A DNA stretch of 64,000 nt, taken from Amoebophrya sp. A120. Its lineage: Eukaryota; Sar; Dinophyceae; Syndiniales; Amoebophryaceae. Shown here in pieces: positions 1-10,900 of this stretch. The stretch lies in contig CAJINV010000002.1 in assembly GCA_905178155.1 (NCBI GenBank), positions 9,187,412 through 9,251,411 on the forward strand. Reading direction: 5' to 3'. Below the pieces are notes generated by a model that had not been told where the DNA came from, made no database searches, and saw nothing but the letters and a program-made list of their open reading frames with translations. A program made the translations under genes and the position numbers. Every line of letters begins with the position of its first letter. The stretch's first letter is position 1.

Positions 1-391
1 TGATCTTCGTGGTCGAATCTCGCTTGCGGTGTTTTCTTTGAGGTAGGGGAGACGAAGAGACGCATCGTGGAGTATCAAGAAAGAAACCACAGCACTTCTC
101 TATCGGCTTTTTGCACGACTGAGAGAAGCAAGTGCCGCTACCTGATGCATCTGCGTAGGACTAAGATCATATACGACTTACGCTGAACAAGGGAAAAAAT
201 ATGTCTGCCTTCTTTCAGTTATCGTCGAGTATGCTTCAAATCCCTCGATTGTGCCTGAATTTGGTTTAGCCTTTCTGACGGTCGCAGTATCTCTTAGACA
301 TCCGGCGCCCCTACTATTAACGAGTACAAAACTAGTACCCCTACCCTGCTTTTCATACCTGTGTCTGGCCTTGACCAGTCGAGTTGCAAAG
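1..391. other. upstream region of the first gene
   Basis: No gene can be supported here. The reading frame of the large downstream protein stays open to the left of its first ATG, at least to about position 170, so an upstream exon or an earlier start cannot be excluded. No promoter motif was recognised. Confidence 0.4.
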
Positions 392-3300
392 ATGTTGGGG
401 CTTCCCATCACCGTGCGCTCGCCTGTCGCGATTCCCGTGGCGTTTTCCCGCGGAAAGCACTATGACAGGAACACAAAGGGAGGGCATTCTTCGAGCTCCT
501 CATCAAGCAGTTCTGCATTCACTTCAAATAACGGCAGGATTAATAAATCTTCTTCGGCCACCAGCACATCAGCAGCATCTCGCTCCTTAATCGCCGTGTC
601 CAAAGACAAAACCGCCACTGTGGTTGACGCCGGGTCCGTTTTTCTCTCGCAAATTTCCGGTGGGTCTGTGTTGGTGTATCGAGTCGGAGATTCCTGCGCC
701 CCCGCGGAGAGCAATTCTAGCTCTAGGGAACTGCGATCAACACCGTCCTCCGTCGCACCAGCGAAACAGAGCAGCAATGTCACATCTACCACGGGCCAGC
801 AAACAATCGCCTGCATTGATCTTCAGTGCTCCACCAGCGGCCAGAGGGACGAATCACGAGGGAAGAAGTCAGACGATGTTGTGATCATCGCAGTGGGTGT
901 CTGCGCCGCCTCCGCAACGCCTGCTACCTCACCCTTGGAACATCAATGCCAATCTGCAGAAGGCAATTATGCTGATGGGTGCGCAAGCGAAATCCATGTC
1001 ATTTCCTGTTGCACCTCGTCCTCGTCCAGCAGCTCGAAAGGGCCAGAAAACGACACGAAAACGAAATCGGTCGCGAAGATCAAACCGGAGGATTTCCCAC
1101 CGTCGTGGCGTGGCGGCGTGTTTCAGGTGAAAGTCGTGCCGCAACCTTCAAAGTCAACCTCGGCGGCCACTTCGACAAAATCTTTGCTCGTTGTTGGTTC
1201 CGAAGAAGTCTTCGACCATTGCCGAAAACCGCCACAAGACGCTCATATAACCGGTTGGGCAGTCGATTTTGATTCCGGTCTGGACACCAATATTGCAGCT
1301 AAGAAGATGAAAACGACTTTATCTGCTTCGTCCCGATTGTTCACCGTTCGTCCTCCGCTGGGCGCGAGCCTGCAGCTGGCGGTGACGGAGGCGAGTGTGT
1401 TCGCTTACTGCAGCGACGAGGATTTCGATTTATGCAGCGGCGGTGGTATAGAAGACAAATTTGGATCGGTGTTTTGTTGGCAGGACGCCCTGCTGGTACC
1501 TCGTCCCGGTGCTCCGTTCTCTCCTGTCCAGCCGAAAATCCTCGTGCGCCCGGACATGCTGAAGCGGTTGCAGAGTCGAGAACAGGTTGAAGAAGCGGGT
1601 GGCGACACTGTGGCGAAACATAAAGCATTCTCTTCGACGTCTTCTCGAGAGGAAAGGCATCACGCAAACGAACAGGACCAAAATAGTACCCGCATCGTCG
1701 GCGTCGTCGCCGTTTCACCGCCGAAGGCTTCCCGATCCGCCTCTTCTGCTGATCGGTTGTTTTGCCTCACCGGTTCCGGCCTGCTGCTGTGTTGCAACGC
1801 GGGCTCAGGGCAGGTCGAGCGCTACACGCAAGTCGTGGCGAGGAAAAAGAACTCAACTGCAAATCATAAAGCCGGAGGACAAGCTCCTTGTCCTTCTTCC
1901 GTAAGAACTGGCGCCAGGGAAGAACTACATGCTCGCCCACTACATGAACCGCAATCCTGTGCGTACGCACTCGTTAGAGTTTCATCTTCAGGACCAAGTG
2001 GTGCATCGTCTTACCTTGCGGTTGGGTTAGCAAACAAGATCAAACTGCTGTCCGAGGACACTTTGGAGTGGAAAGTGACGGTCCCGGTTTCCTTTCCACA
2101 ACCAAGTACGACTTTGCCCGACAGAACGGACTCCGCCACTGCGGGATGTCCTGCAATTCGCAAATTGTGGAGCTTTGAGCAAGATGATTCCAAAGTGCTC
2201 CTCGCGCTCGATGATTACGGTACGATACAAACCGTTGATTGGTCCTCGGCCCCCTGCTCCAGCGGTCGTCCTGGAACAGCGGCGAGAATAAACACCTTTC
2301 ATCGTTCGACAGCATTCTCCCTGACCGATGCAACACGTGGGAAGGCCATCGGTGTCAGTGGCATGCTGAGCTGCTACGAAACCGGTGTCCACTACCACGA
2401 CAGTGGCACGAAGCTCGCGCTTTCCTCATCAGAACTTAGCCGCGGTGCTGACCACGACGCACTTCTTCGCGAGAGCAAAGATGATGCAATGGATGGTGAA
2501 AATCGATCAGCAGAACTACAGGAAAAAATCTTCTTCAACAACTGCAACCGCCTCGTAACCGCATTTTCCTGCGATGAGACGGCGAACGTGCTGTGTGTCG
2601 CTTCTTACGAAGATCCCCAGACCGAATCTTCTGCGGAGAGAATTCACCTGTTCGCATTGGACGACGGTCAGCAGTTGCAAGGGCCCGAGTTGGTGGTAAG
2701 GGTAAGGTCAAGATTGTCAGAAAATAATGAGCACCACGTGCACGATTTTTCTTACGGGAAGAATACATCCACTACGACATCACCCGCCAGTAGCGTGAAG
2801 ACCAATCATTCCCGCAGCAACACCAACACGCCGATGCATCAAGGCAGTAATTCCTCTTCGACCAACCACCGTGACAGCGTCGCGAGTCTTGCCTCCTGCG
2901 CATCGAAGAGTTCTGCATTTTCGAAGGAGAAAGAAATCGCGTTTCAGAAGGAGCGCGTGCAGAACAAAATCAAGTCACAACTGGGCTTGCCACCACCGTC
3001 GGTGAAGAATAACAACGGTGGAAAGACGTCAAGGACCGCACGCGTGGGGTCTTCTTACGCTAGTGCAGCGAGCTCTTCTACCGGACGTTTCAAAAAGGGA
3101 AACAAGAGCAGCGACTACGATCACGACCAGTCCGACAGCTGCAAGTCGGGAGTTCTTCCCTTCAGCCCGACTGCAAGAAATGAAACTACTTTATCCGGGT
3201 CGAAGAAGAGCGGGCTAGTATTTTCGCGAAAAGGGGAGGCAAAACGAAACCCAAGCGGAAGCCACAACTACGAAACCGCTCTTTCCGTCCGCACCTGGGG

Positions 3301-6300
3301 CGACACGACGGTTCTCGCCGCGGCCAGCTTCGACCCGCTTTCCACCAGTATTGAGGTGCAGATGTGGAAGATTTGGGCGGACGAGTCGAAGGCGTACTGT
3401 TACAATGCGGATCTGCTCTATTCGTCAAGTTTTCCGTTGTTGACGATCGTTGCTTTTGGCGTGAAAAATTATGCCACAGCAAGCTCAGCACACCAGAACC
3501 ATCCGGAAACTAGAAAGATAAACAGTCGGGGTTGTAAAAGCAGCACGATCACGATGTCCTCCTCGGAAAAAAACGCAGGGGCCGTGATCAAGTCGTTCGC
3601 AGTCTCGAGTGAAGGCGCTGCGGTTTGGATGGTGGTTGACAGTTCTTCGTCTTCATCTCGCACAAGTTCTTCGGCTTCATCCGGAGCGAAACCGAAAGTC
3701 TCGTCGCAGACACATACCAGTGCCCCGCCTCCCACGACACTAGTTCAGTTTTCCGCGACCTCTTCCTCCAAAAGCGGGACGGAGAACAAAGTTCTGCGCT
3801 GCGTGAAACGAGAATGCAGCTCCTCTTGTTCTTCTTTCGGCGGAATGGCGGTCGTGCCTTACAGTTCCCCGCGCGGGCCAGAAGTAGAGGAACACGGTGC
3901 AGCTGGTCTTCTAGCCTACGCGCGTGACGACATGATTCTCGACCACGAGCTTCTCGTTGTTCATGATGAAAAAGCCCTGTTTTGCTACGATGCCAAGACC
4001 GGGGAACAACTTGCCGGCGGAAGGCAAGTCGTTTTTGACGGAGGTAATATTAAAACGTTTGTATCGTCTTCAAAAACGAAATTTGCGGCTTCTGTGACCG
4101 GTCGCCGGACGTCGTCGTGTACATCTTCTAGTTTGATTGAACTGTTGGACGACAACTCCACCACTACCGCCTCCGTTGGGTCTCGGCGGCGGCGCTTTTT
4201 GTACGCTGCAACTGCAGTGACTACTATGTCAACTTCGACAAAGATCACGCCTCCCAAGTCCAAGGCTTCCTTGGCGGCTGGTGGTGCGAGCAAGACGAAA
4301 ACGAAAACCGGTGGGGAAGAAGCGCAGGGAGCCAAGCACCACCAGGAATACCTCACCTCGATCCTGCTTTTCGAAATCGTGTTGGTTTTCGATGCGGAGA
4401 GAGAAAAAAGCAACAGCACGACCGCGCAGAACGATAGGCGAACTTCAGATGGTGCAAGAAGCAGAGACCACGCAGCACTCGTCGTGCCAACCGTAACAAT
4501 CACGTTGCTCAAAGAATTCAAGCCTGTAGTAAGTGCGAGCTCATCCGCAACTTCGAATTACAATGTTCTTCAGAGTTTGTGTCTTTTCGACCGCAGAGTG
4601 CACGAGGATTTGTACGAGGTTGCTGGCGAACCACAAAACCTTCACAATCTGACGAATTCCTGGCACAAACATTCTGCGGCAAACAACTTGACCTTGCTTA
4701 CCATGGGGGTTGACGGAACAGTTTTCGAGTACGGGTTGGACGACCTCGTGTCATCTCAAGAAACTACTGCAACATACCCGCAGGAGGACCAAGATGCTCT
4801 TGCCGCAACAGCAAAAAATCGTGAAGTTTTGACCAGTTCAACATCGTCTTCTATCAGGCAAGCTGCAAACATTACCACTCCCATTACGTCCACCCAAAAG
4901 GCGAAGCACGACGCGCTAAGCTGGACGGTGAATTCCAATGCGTCCTCTGGATCTGCCGCGACGAGCAATTACTTCCAGCAATCGACGAACAGAAGGAGGT
5001 CGCTGGGCAGAAACTGGGGCCGACAAACGCTGGTTGGAAAGCCGGTGTTGAACTCGGAGGACCTGATGCACATCATGAACATGACCGGGGGAAGCTCCTA
5101 CTCGTGTGCGAGTCGGCGGGAGGAGGACTTGCTGGGAATGACGAGTTCTTGTCAGCAGCAGCAACAGAATCTTTCCGTGGTCATGGAGATGGACCAGGCC
5201 ATCGACTTGGTGAATGGCTTGCGACAGAACTGCTCTACTTCTGGCAGTAAAGGAAACAGTAACAGAGAGCAGCAGCCCGGGTGCATGACCACGACCGCGT
5301 CCGCTACAAATCCAGATCAAATTGTTCCAACCACTCCTGCCGCCGTGCAGACGCCCCACATGCTCGTGTCAAAGCAATTGAACTTTGACAGCGCCTCAGC
5401 AACGGGGAAAAAGCACAAGCAGGATGACTGCAGCTTCGACAAGAGCTGCGCTGGCGAGAGCGTCGAAGATGAAACACCAGTTGGAGGAGCAGAGAGGAGC
5501 AATTTTTCCTGCAGCCGTAGTTCCGCTTCTAGCGCATCCTCTTCTGCTGGTCATTTCTACACCGCCGGAACGCAGCGAGTGTTCGAGAAAGTGGAATTGC
5601 GGACAGTGGTGGGAAGTGCAAAAGCTACATCTCCAAACATTGGTTTGCCGCAAAAAAACTTTGTTCCCAAGAAAAGTAGCGCCAGTCTGCACAAGATCGC
5701 AACTGGAGGCGTTCTCAGTGCCGCTCATCGTGCCGCCCCTCCACCGCGCCTACCGACACCGACGGTGCACCAGCAGAATCCCGTACTTGTCCCCTCATCC
5801 ACAACCAGTTCCTCGTCCAACTCCCCCCGCCTGTTCATGCCGCCGCCCCGCCCGGTCGGGAGTGTGAGCGACGTCCACTCTGGCGACATTTTGACCAAGA
5901 ATGTTGTTGCAGTCGCCGGAAATGATCCGGGTTTCATCCCTATGCCGCTGCACATTCAGAACCAGACAGACAGCCAGAGTCCGGCGTCGAACTACAGCAA
6001 CGCGAATTCCCCGTCTGTGACAGTCTCCTCTGCTTCAAATGTAAACTCCTTGTCTTCGCAGAAAAGTCCGCAGTTTTACACCAACCTCCCAACCACGACG
6101 GTCTCGAGAACGACCACTTCGAAGAATCCAATCTCCACCACAGCACGCATTCGAGCGACGTCCTCCTCGCGAAGTCCGAAAATATCTGTGCAAAAAATGG
6201 ACAAGAATCTACTTCGGGGAGGTGGTGGTGTTCACGATCGTAACAGCCCGGTGATAGACCACTCTTATGCCAACGCTACTAACTCCTTTTCCTCTTGTTC

Positions 6301-7348
6301 CGGAAGTGGAGGGCATGGTAGCAGCAGCAGCAGCAGCAGTGCGGGAATGAATGCAGCCGTTTCATCGTCCGGCTCCGGTGGGAGTTCGCGCGCGCTGAAG
6401 AAGAATCCGTTTCTATCCAAGAACTCCGGAAATTTTTTCAGCACTCGCGACAGCCACAACCTGCAACTCGTTTCGCCGAGTATCAGCGAAGGAAGAGATG
6501 CGACGACGAGAAACGGCGGTAGAGCCACAGCTACAACGGAAGACTACTACAGCACAAGGGCAGCGGGAGAAAATAAAGCCACGTCCACAACTACTTCGGA
6601 CACGAAGAGGTCGCCACAACCAGTGGCGTCGTTAGTAGGTGCGGATGTCGACGGAAATTCGCTTGGACAGAAAAATCTTCACACACAAACAGAAGACGCA
6701 TCGCAAGCAGCCACCGGGGGGTTTGGGGATCACGCCGCTCACTTCCCGGGATCGGACAGTAACTTGATAGAAGACTCGCTGATTCTTAGTCCCAGCCCTG
6801 AGAAAGAGATCGGTTTGGTGCCCGATAAAGGAAGTGCAAGTGTGAAAGAGAAAACACAACGCTTCGGCGACGAGCGCCGCGAGGTGGCTACAGGAGCTAC
6901 AAGTAGTACCAAAGACAAGTTCTCGTGGTTGAAAGAGAAGTTGACCGACGCTGCGGACGCGTTGCGGTATTTGGACATTGCTGGAGTCTTGCGGGACGGA
7001 GATAGCGACATGGACGCTGTCTTGCAAGACTTCTTGGGGGAAGCTGAGAAGGTGCGTGACTCCATGCTCTTGAGGAAGAAGATGAACAAGAGCAGCAGGA
7101 GCAGTAGCGGCAGTAGCGCAAGCCTTTCGCGCCAGGAGGAAGCTCGAAAAAGCGAACAAGAAAAATCGGAGATGAAAGAAGTAGATAAAGGTACAACTAC
7201 TGAGGAGTGTAATACTAGATTACGGGATGTCTCCTTTCACTCGGAGATCGAAGAAGAGCTTTTCCGTACAGCGCAGGAACAGGACGGTGTGTTGCAAAAG
7301 GCAACCAGGATTTTGTCCCAGTTCGAAGCTGAAAAGCGCTCACGATAG
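392..7348 (+). CDS. large Ser/Thr-rich hypothetical protein, possible beta-propeller
   Basis: Single uninterrupted reading frame of 2318 residues from the first in-frame ATG. The frame is open further upstream, so the N-terminus may be longer. The sequence is dominated by Ser, Thr and Asn runs, including poly-Ser tracts encoded partly by an AGC repeat near 6321-6340. Between the low-complexity stretches, the first half has recurring short hydrophobic beta-strand-like segments (for example SYLAVGLANKIKLL and NVLCVASYEDPQ) that suggest a WD40-like or other beta-propeller, but no complete WD repeat could be assigned. The last 150 residues are more ordered and charged, with likely amphipathic helices around SWLKEKLTDAADALRYL and a Ser/Lys/Glu-rich tail. 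No catalytic motif, signal peptide or transmembrane segment was seen. It has no intron, unlike most neighbours. The function is unknown; the propeller suggestion is an inference from pattern only. Confidence 0.75.
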   Translation: MLGLPITVRSPVAIPVAFSRGKHYDRNTKGGHSSSSSSSSSAFTSNNGRINKSSSATSTSAASRSLIAVSKDKTATVVDAGSVFLSQISGGSVLVYRVGDSCAPAESNSSSRELRSTPSSVAPAKQSSNVTSTTGQQTIACIDLQCSTSGQRDESRGKKSDDVVIIAVGVCAASATPATSPLEHQCQSAEGNYADGCASEIHVISCCTSSSSSSSKGPENDTKTKSVAKIKPEDFPPSWRGGVFQVKVVPQPSKSTSAATSTKSLLVVGSEEVFDHCRKPPQDAHITGWAVDFDSGLDTNIAAKKMKTTLSASSRLFTVRPPLGASLQLAVTEASVFAYCSDEDFDLCSGGGIEDKFGSVFCWQDALLVPRPGAPFSPVQPKILVRPDMLKRLQSREQVEEAGGDTVAKHKAFSSTSSREERHHANEQDQNSTRIVGVVAVSPPKASRSASSADRLFCLTGSGLLLCCNAGSGQVERYTQVVARKKNSTANHKAGGQAPCPSSVRTGAREELHARPLHEPQSCAYALVRVSSSGPSGASSYLAVGLANKIKLLSEDTLEWKVTVPVSFPQPSTTLPDRTDSATAGCPAIRKLWSFEQDDSKVLLALDDYGTIQTVDWSSAPCSSGRPGTAARINTFHRSTAFSLTDATRGKAIGVSGMLSCYETGVHYHDSGTKLALSSSELSRGADHDALLRESKDDAMDGENRSAELQEKIFFNNCNRLVTAFSCDETANVLCVASYEDPQTESSAERIHLFALDDGQQLQGPELVVRVRSRLSENNEHHVHDFSYGKNTSTTTSPASSVKTNHSRSNTNTPMHQGSNSSSTNHRDSVASLASCASKSSAFSKEKEIAFQKERVQNKIKSQLGLPPPSVKNNNGGKTSRTARVGSSYASAASSSTGRFKKGNKSSDYDHDQSDSCKSGVLPFSPTARNETTLSGSKKSGLVFSRKGEAKRNPSGSHNYETALSVRTWGDTTVLAAASFDPLSTSIEVQMWKIWADESKAYCYNADLLYSSSFPLLTIVAFGVKNYATASSAHQNHPETRKINSRGCKSSTITMSSSEKNAGAVIKSFAVSSEGAAVWMVVDSSSSSSRTSSSASSGAKPKVSSQTHTSAPPPTTLVQFSATSSSKSGTENKVLRCVKRECSSSCSSFGGMAVVPYSSPRGPEVEEHGAAGLLAYARDDMILDHELLVVHDEKALFCYDAKTGEQLAGGRQVVFDGGNIKTFVSSSKTKFAASVTGRRTSSCTSSSLIELLDDNSTTTASVGSRRRRFLYAATAVTTMSTSTKITPPKSKASLAAGGASKTKTKTGGEEAQGAKHHQEYLTSILLFEIVLVFDAEREKSNSTTAQNDRRTSDGARSRDHAALVVPTVTITLLKEFKPVVSASSSATSNYNVLQSLCLFDRRVHEDLYEVAGEPQNLHNLTNSWHKHSAANNLTLLTMGVDGTVFEYGLDDLVSSQETTATYPQEDQDALAATAKNREVLTSSTSSSIRQAANITTPITSTQKAKHDALSWTVNSNASSGSAATSNYFQQSTNRRRSLGRNWGRQTLVGKPVLNSEDLMHIMNMTGGSSYSCASRREEDLLGMTSSCQQQQQNLSVVMEMDQAIDLVNGLRQNCSTSGSKGNSNREQQPGCMTTTASATNPDQIVPTTPAAVQTPHMLVSKQLNFDSASATGKKHKQDDCSFDKSCAGESVEDETPVGGAERSNFSCSRSSASSASSSAGHFYTAGTQRVFEKVELRTVVGSAKATSPNIGLPQKNFVPKKSSASLHKIATGGVLSAAHRAAPPPRLPTPTVHQQNPVLVPSSTTSSSSNSPRLFMPPPRPVGSVSDVHSGDILTKNVVAVAGNDPGFIPMPLHIQNQTDSQSPASNYSNANSPSVTVSSASNVNSLSSQKSPQFYTNLPTTTVSRTTTSKNPISTTARIRATSSSRSPKISVQKMDKNLLRGGGGVHDRNSPVIDHSYANATNSFSSCSGSGGHGSSSSSSSAGMNAAVSSSGSGGSSRALKKNPFLSKNSGNFFSTRDSHNLQLVSPSISEGRDATTRNGGRATATTEDYYSTRAAGENKATSTTTSDTKRSPQPVASLVGADVDGNSLGQKNLHTQTEDASQAATGGFGDHAAHFPGSDSNLIEDSLILSPSPEKEIGLVPDKGSASVKEKTQRFGDERREVATGATSSTKDKFSWLKEKLTDAADALRYLDIAGVLRDGDSDMDAVLQDFLGEAEKVRDSMLLRKKMNKSSRSSSGSSASLSRQEEARKSEQEKSEMKEVDKGTTTEECNTRLRDVSFHSEIEEELFRTAQEQDGVLQKATRILSQFEAEKRSR

Positions 7349-7360
7349 AAGAAGAAGAAA

Positions 7361-7404
7361 AATGCACGACGACCAGAAGTCAAAGGCTTCTGGTCGCGTG
7401 CATT
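7361..7404 (+). other. perfect 18-bp hairpin just after the stop codon
   Basis: The arms 7361-7379 and 7387-7404 are inverted repeats that pair over 18 bases with a single bulged A at 7369 and a 7-base loop. The hairpin begins 12 bases after the stop of the preceding gene, so it would lie in its 3' UTR. It could act in 3'-end formation or mRNA stability; that role is inference. Confidence 0.7.
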
Positions 7405-7912
7405 TAAGTTGGAGTTTGAGGAAGAGTTTCTGGCCAGTGTCTGCTGTTCTCACAATTCGTTATAATTTTTTTCTCGTTCTTACTCATTGACATTGGATTC
7501 TTTCATCCATTTTCCAGTGTCTTGTGACGCATAGAGTTTTTTGATTTTGAGTCGATTTTCTTTCTGTCGAAGATAAATCTCTCGCGTCGCCGTGTGCGTG
7601 TTTCGAGAGCGAAACAAACGGAGTCGTGTTTCATCAAACTGCCCCTCGAGTTTCTTTTTGTAGTAAATGAAAGGAGGAGGTGACACGTGACAGTGTGCGT
7701 GCAGATGCAAAAGAGAGCTGTTGCACCTGTAAGTCGTGTCTGCAATCATTTCCTTGCTTGTGACCAAAGTGATGAACAAATACTAAACCAAGCTGAGTAC
7801 TTACCATGTGTTTTTACTCGAGCTTGAGCTGTAGCAGCTTTTGCATTTTTCTTCTCAGAGTTGAAACATGATGAAGAAACGGAGCAGTACTTAGCTTGTG
7901 AACCGCTACCAG
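7405..7912. other. intergenic region
   Basis: AT-richer spacer between two same-strand genes. It has only short out-of-context reading frames and nothing that could be called a gene or known regulatory site. Confidence 0.5.
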
Positions 7913-10900
7913 ATGTCGAGTTTGAAGGACCTTCCCTCCCTGAACGCGCCTGGTCGGCGGCGGTCGGGTTTTGATTTGGATCCGAGTATTTTTGACACTG
8001 ACGAGCCAAAATCCAGTGCTGCCGGAAACAAGAAATCAAGGGACCCGCTGGGAGGAGGTACTTCCTTACAGAAGATACATGAAGATTGATTATGATGCAT
8101 GGTCTAATTTGCTTCTCGCGTTACTACTACTAGGCTTCTTTATGCATTCCATTTTTGTCTCCTAGATTAGAAGTGGTGTCAGCACATACTTGAATGAATG
8201 AATTATCTACAGGTGATGCTTTGGACAATTTTCTGCCTTTCGGCGAGCGCCCCCCGACCGCGGAAGAGGAGGAGCTGGAGGCGGAACTGGCCCGGCAGAA
8301 CGAAATTTTGAAGGGCGAGCTGAACCGGAAGGAACAGGAGACTCTACTCACGGACACCACGCTGCTGAGCCGCAAAAACGCCAGCACGATCGTGGACGGC
8401 GTGGTGAGCCCCGACATTCTGGACTCCACCGGGATCCTAGGCAACAATCGCACGCTGCCGCAAGACGAGGACACGGAGATTGACGACATTCTCGGCGACA
8501 TTCTAGAGGACGACCAGGAGGCCAAGGCGAAGCTGCTGAAGCGGTCCCAGACCGAGCCGCCGGCGCTGCAGTCTGCGGCCACGAAGCGCAATAATATCGC
8601 GGCGAAAGAAGCAGACCTGATCACCAGCACCTCGGAACGGAGCGCCGCTGTAGTTGCTGTGCCGGGCAGCAGCGCAGCTGCAGGAAGTAGCAGTGCGGGG
8701 GGCATCAACCTGGGGTTCTCGTTGAAGGTACTTAAGGAAAACTGTTACGTAGAGCGAGGAGCTGTGCCTAGCGATTGCGTTGGAACGCAACTGCAGCAAC
8801 GCCCGACAAGAAGTACCACACGTAAATAAAGTCATTCCAAATCAATGCCAGTGACCTCGTGAAAAACTAAAACAGGAGTCTTCCGGCTCTGGCCTCTCCA
8901 CGGCAAAGGATGCGGACGCGAAGCAGAAGCAGAAAGAGGCGACGCCGCCGCCCATGGGCGCGAAGCGGCGCGGTGGGTTCCAGACCAAGCCAAGCCTGGT
9001 TTCGGAAGACAGCGACGACGATTTGTTTCTCCCCATGGGCCCGAAAGAGGACAAAAAGACGGCAAATGTCGAGAACAAGGACAAGACCATAGTACCCACT
9101 GCTGCCGAGAGCACGAACAACCAGGCCTTGTTTAGTGCGGCGGAGCTCGGTTTCAGTGATAGCGACAACAACGGGCCCGATTCGGTGGTGACCAAAAAAG
9201 ATCAGGCGGGACCTCTCTCTGCTTCCGCGCTTGCAGCGGGCAACAATGCAGCTTCCACGGCCTCGACGACCGGGCCGCGAACGAGAAGGAACCTCGGCCT
9301 GCGGCTGAATTTCGACAACCCGGCTCCGAGCGGCACGAAGAACACCACGGACAGCAGCGGGACTGGGTCCGGTACAATAACCGGAGCCGCCGGCGCGGCG
9401 AATAAACAAGCAGACACGTCGAGCTCGTCGAAGCAGGACACTTACGACGAGGACGACGACCTACCGATCTTCGGGGCCGCGGTCAACAAAAAGCGCACGC
9501 TCGACGACATGGCGATACCGAGCCCCAAGAACCAGAAAGTGGTGAATCCGCAGTTCGCCAGTCTCACTACCAATTTCAACAACGAGGAAAACAGCGTGCA
9601 GTCCGCGCGCGGCGAGTCGCCGTTGCAGAAGGCGCGCGACCTGCAGAGCTCCAAGGAGGCCGACATATTCGCCCCGGGAGACGATTTCTTGAAGAAGCCG
9701 CCCCGGCGACCGCGCGGGGAGCAGGTCGGCGGGAGTCTGCTGAACTTTCAGACCCGAACAAATTATCCCGCACAGGCGGGAGGTGGACAATCGAATACCG
9801 CGACCTCGAGCGGGAACGAAGGCGGATCCGCGCAGTCGCATACGACCACGCCAGGAGCTGCTGCTGGCGTCGTGAATTTGCAGCAAATGCCGGGGGGCGC
9901 CGGAGGTCTTTCAGCGCAGAATGGTCAGGGTGGGACGAACAACAGTAATTCGAACTCCAATAACCTCCTTTCCACTTCCATGCTTTCCGCCACCACCGTC
10001 GCCAACCCGGGCAGCACTGCCAACAGCGTCCGGCCGAGTCGCCGACAGTCCGCGGAACAGGCCGCAGCGCTCGGAATCGGCAACAACATTGGCTCCGCGG
10101 TTCCGCAGGGAGCGAACCTCGTTGTACAACCTGGTGGCGCACCGGGAACTACAACCCCGATGGTCATCCAGGCCGGAGCAACAGCGCAATTCGGAGGTGC
10201 GACAGCGGCTGCTTTGCTTTCCTCGAATAACCCGCAGACGGCGTTTACGTTGAAGCAAGCGGAGGAATACGCGCGGAATTTGGACGAGCAAACGAACACG
10301 ATCAAACAACTGAAACTGGACTTGGTGCAGGCCAACGCGGAACTGCAGGAGCAGTCGCTGAAGGCCAAACGGCTGGAGAACGAGATCACGGAGCAGGATC
10401 TGAAGCAGAAGCAGCAGAAGGAGAAACAAAAATTGGAACTAGAGTCGGAAAGGGAAAGGTTCGACCTGGAGAAGAAACGGTTAGAGAACGAGCTGGATCG
10501 GGTCAAAACCGTGCACGCCGAGGAGATTCGGCACCTGCAAGAGTCGAAGCGCATGCTGACCGAGTCGCTCGACCTGGAAAAGGAGCAGTGTCGTCGCGAC
10601 GAGCAGCGGAAGGGACGCGAGGAGTGTGAGCGGTTGAAGCGACAGTTTCTGGACGACCAGGGTGAAAACGAAAAAAGGCATCAGAGGTATGGATCTAGGG
10701 TTTTTTTGGAGTGCATATGCACTAGAAATGCTGTCGCTGTCGGATCGTGCTTTACTGTGTCAAAAGATCCAGAAGGGTCGCCTGTGCGACGTATGTACTG
10801 TGGTACGAAACGCAATAACCAATTTACCAAATTTAAATTTTGAATTCAGGCAAGTGCAGATTATCCGGGAGTCCACCGAGAAGGAAATCGAGACGATCCG

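Noticed and set aside
251-391. GTG start of the first large frame
   Set aside because: The genome is eukaryotic, so the first ATG at 392 was chosen; the frame upstream is only noted as open.
3985-4521. 178-codon - strand frame
   Set aside because: Shadow of the 2318-residue + strand gene.
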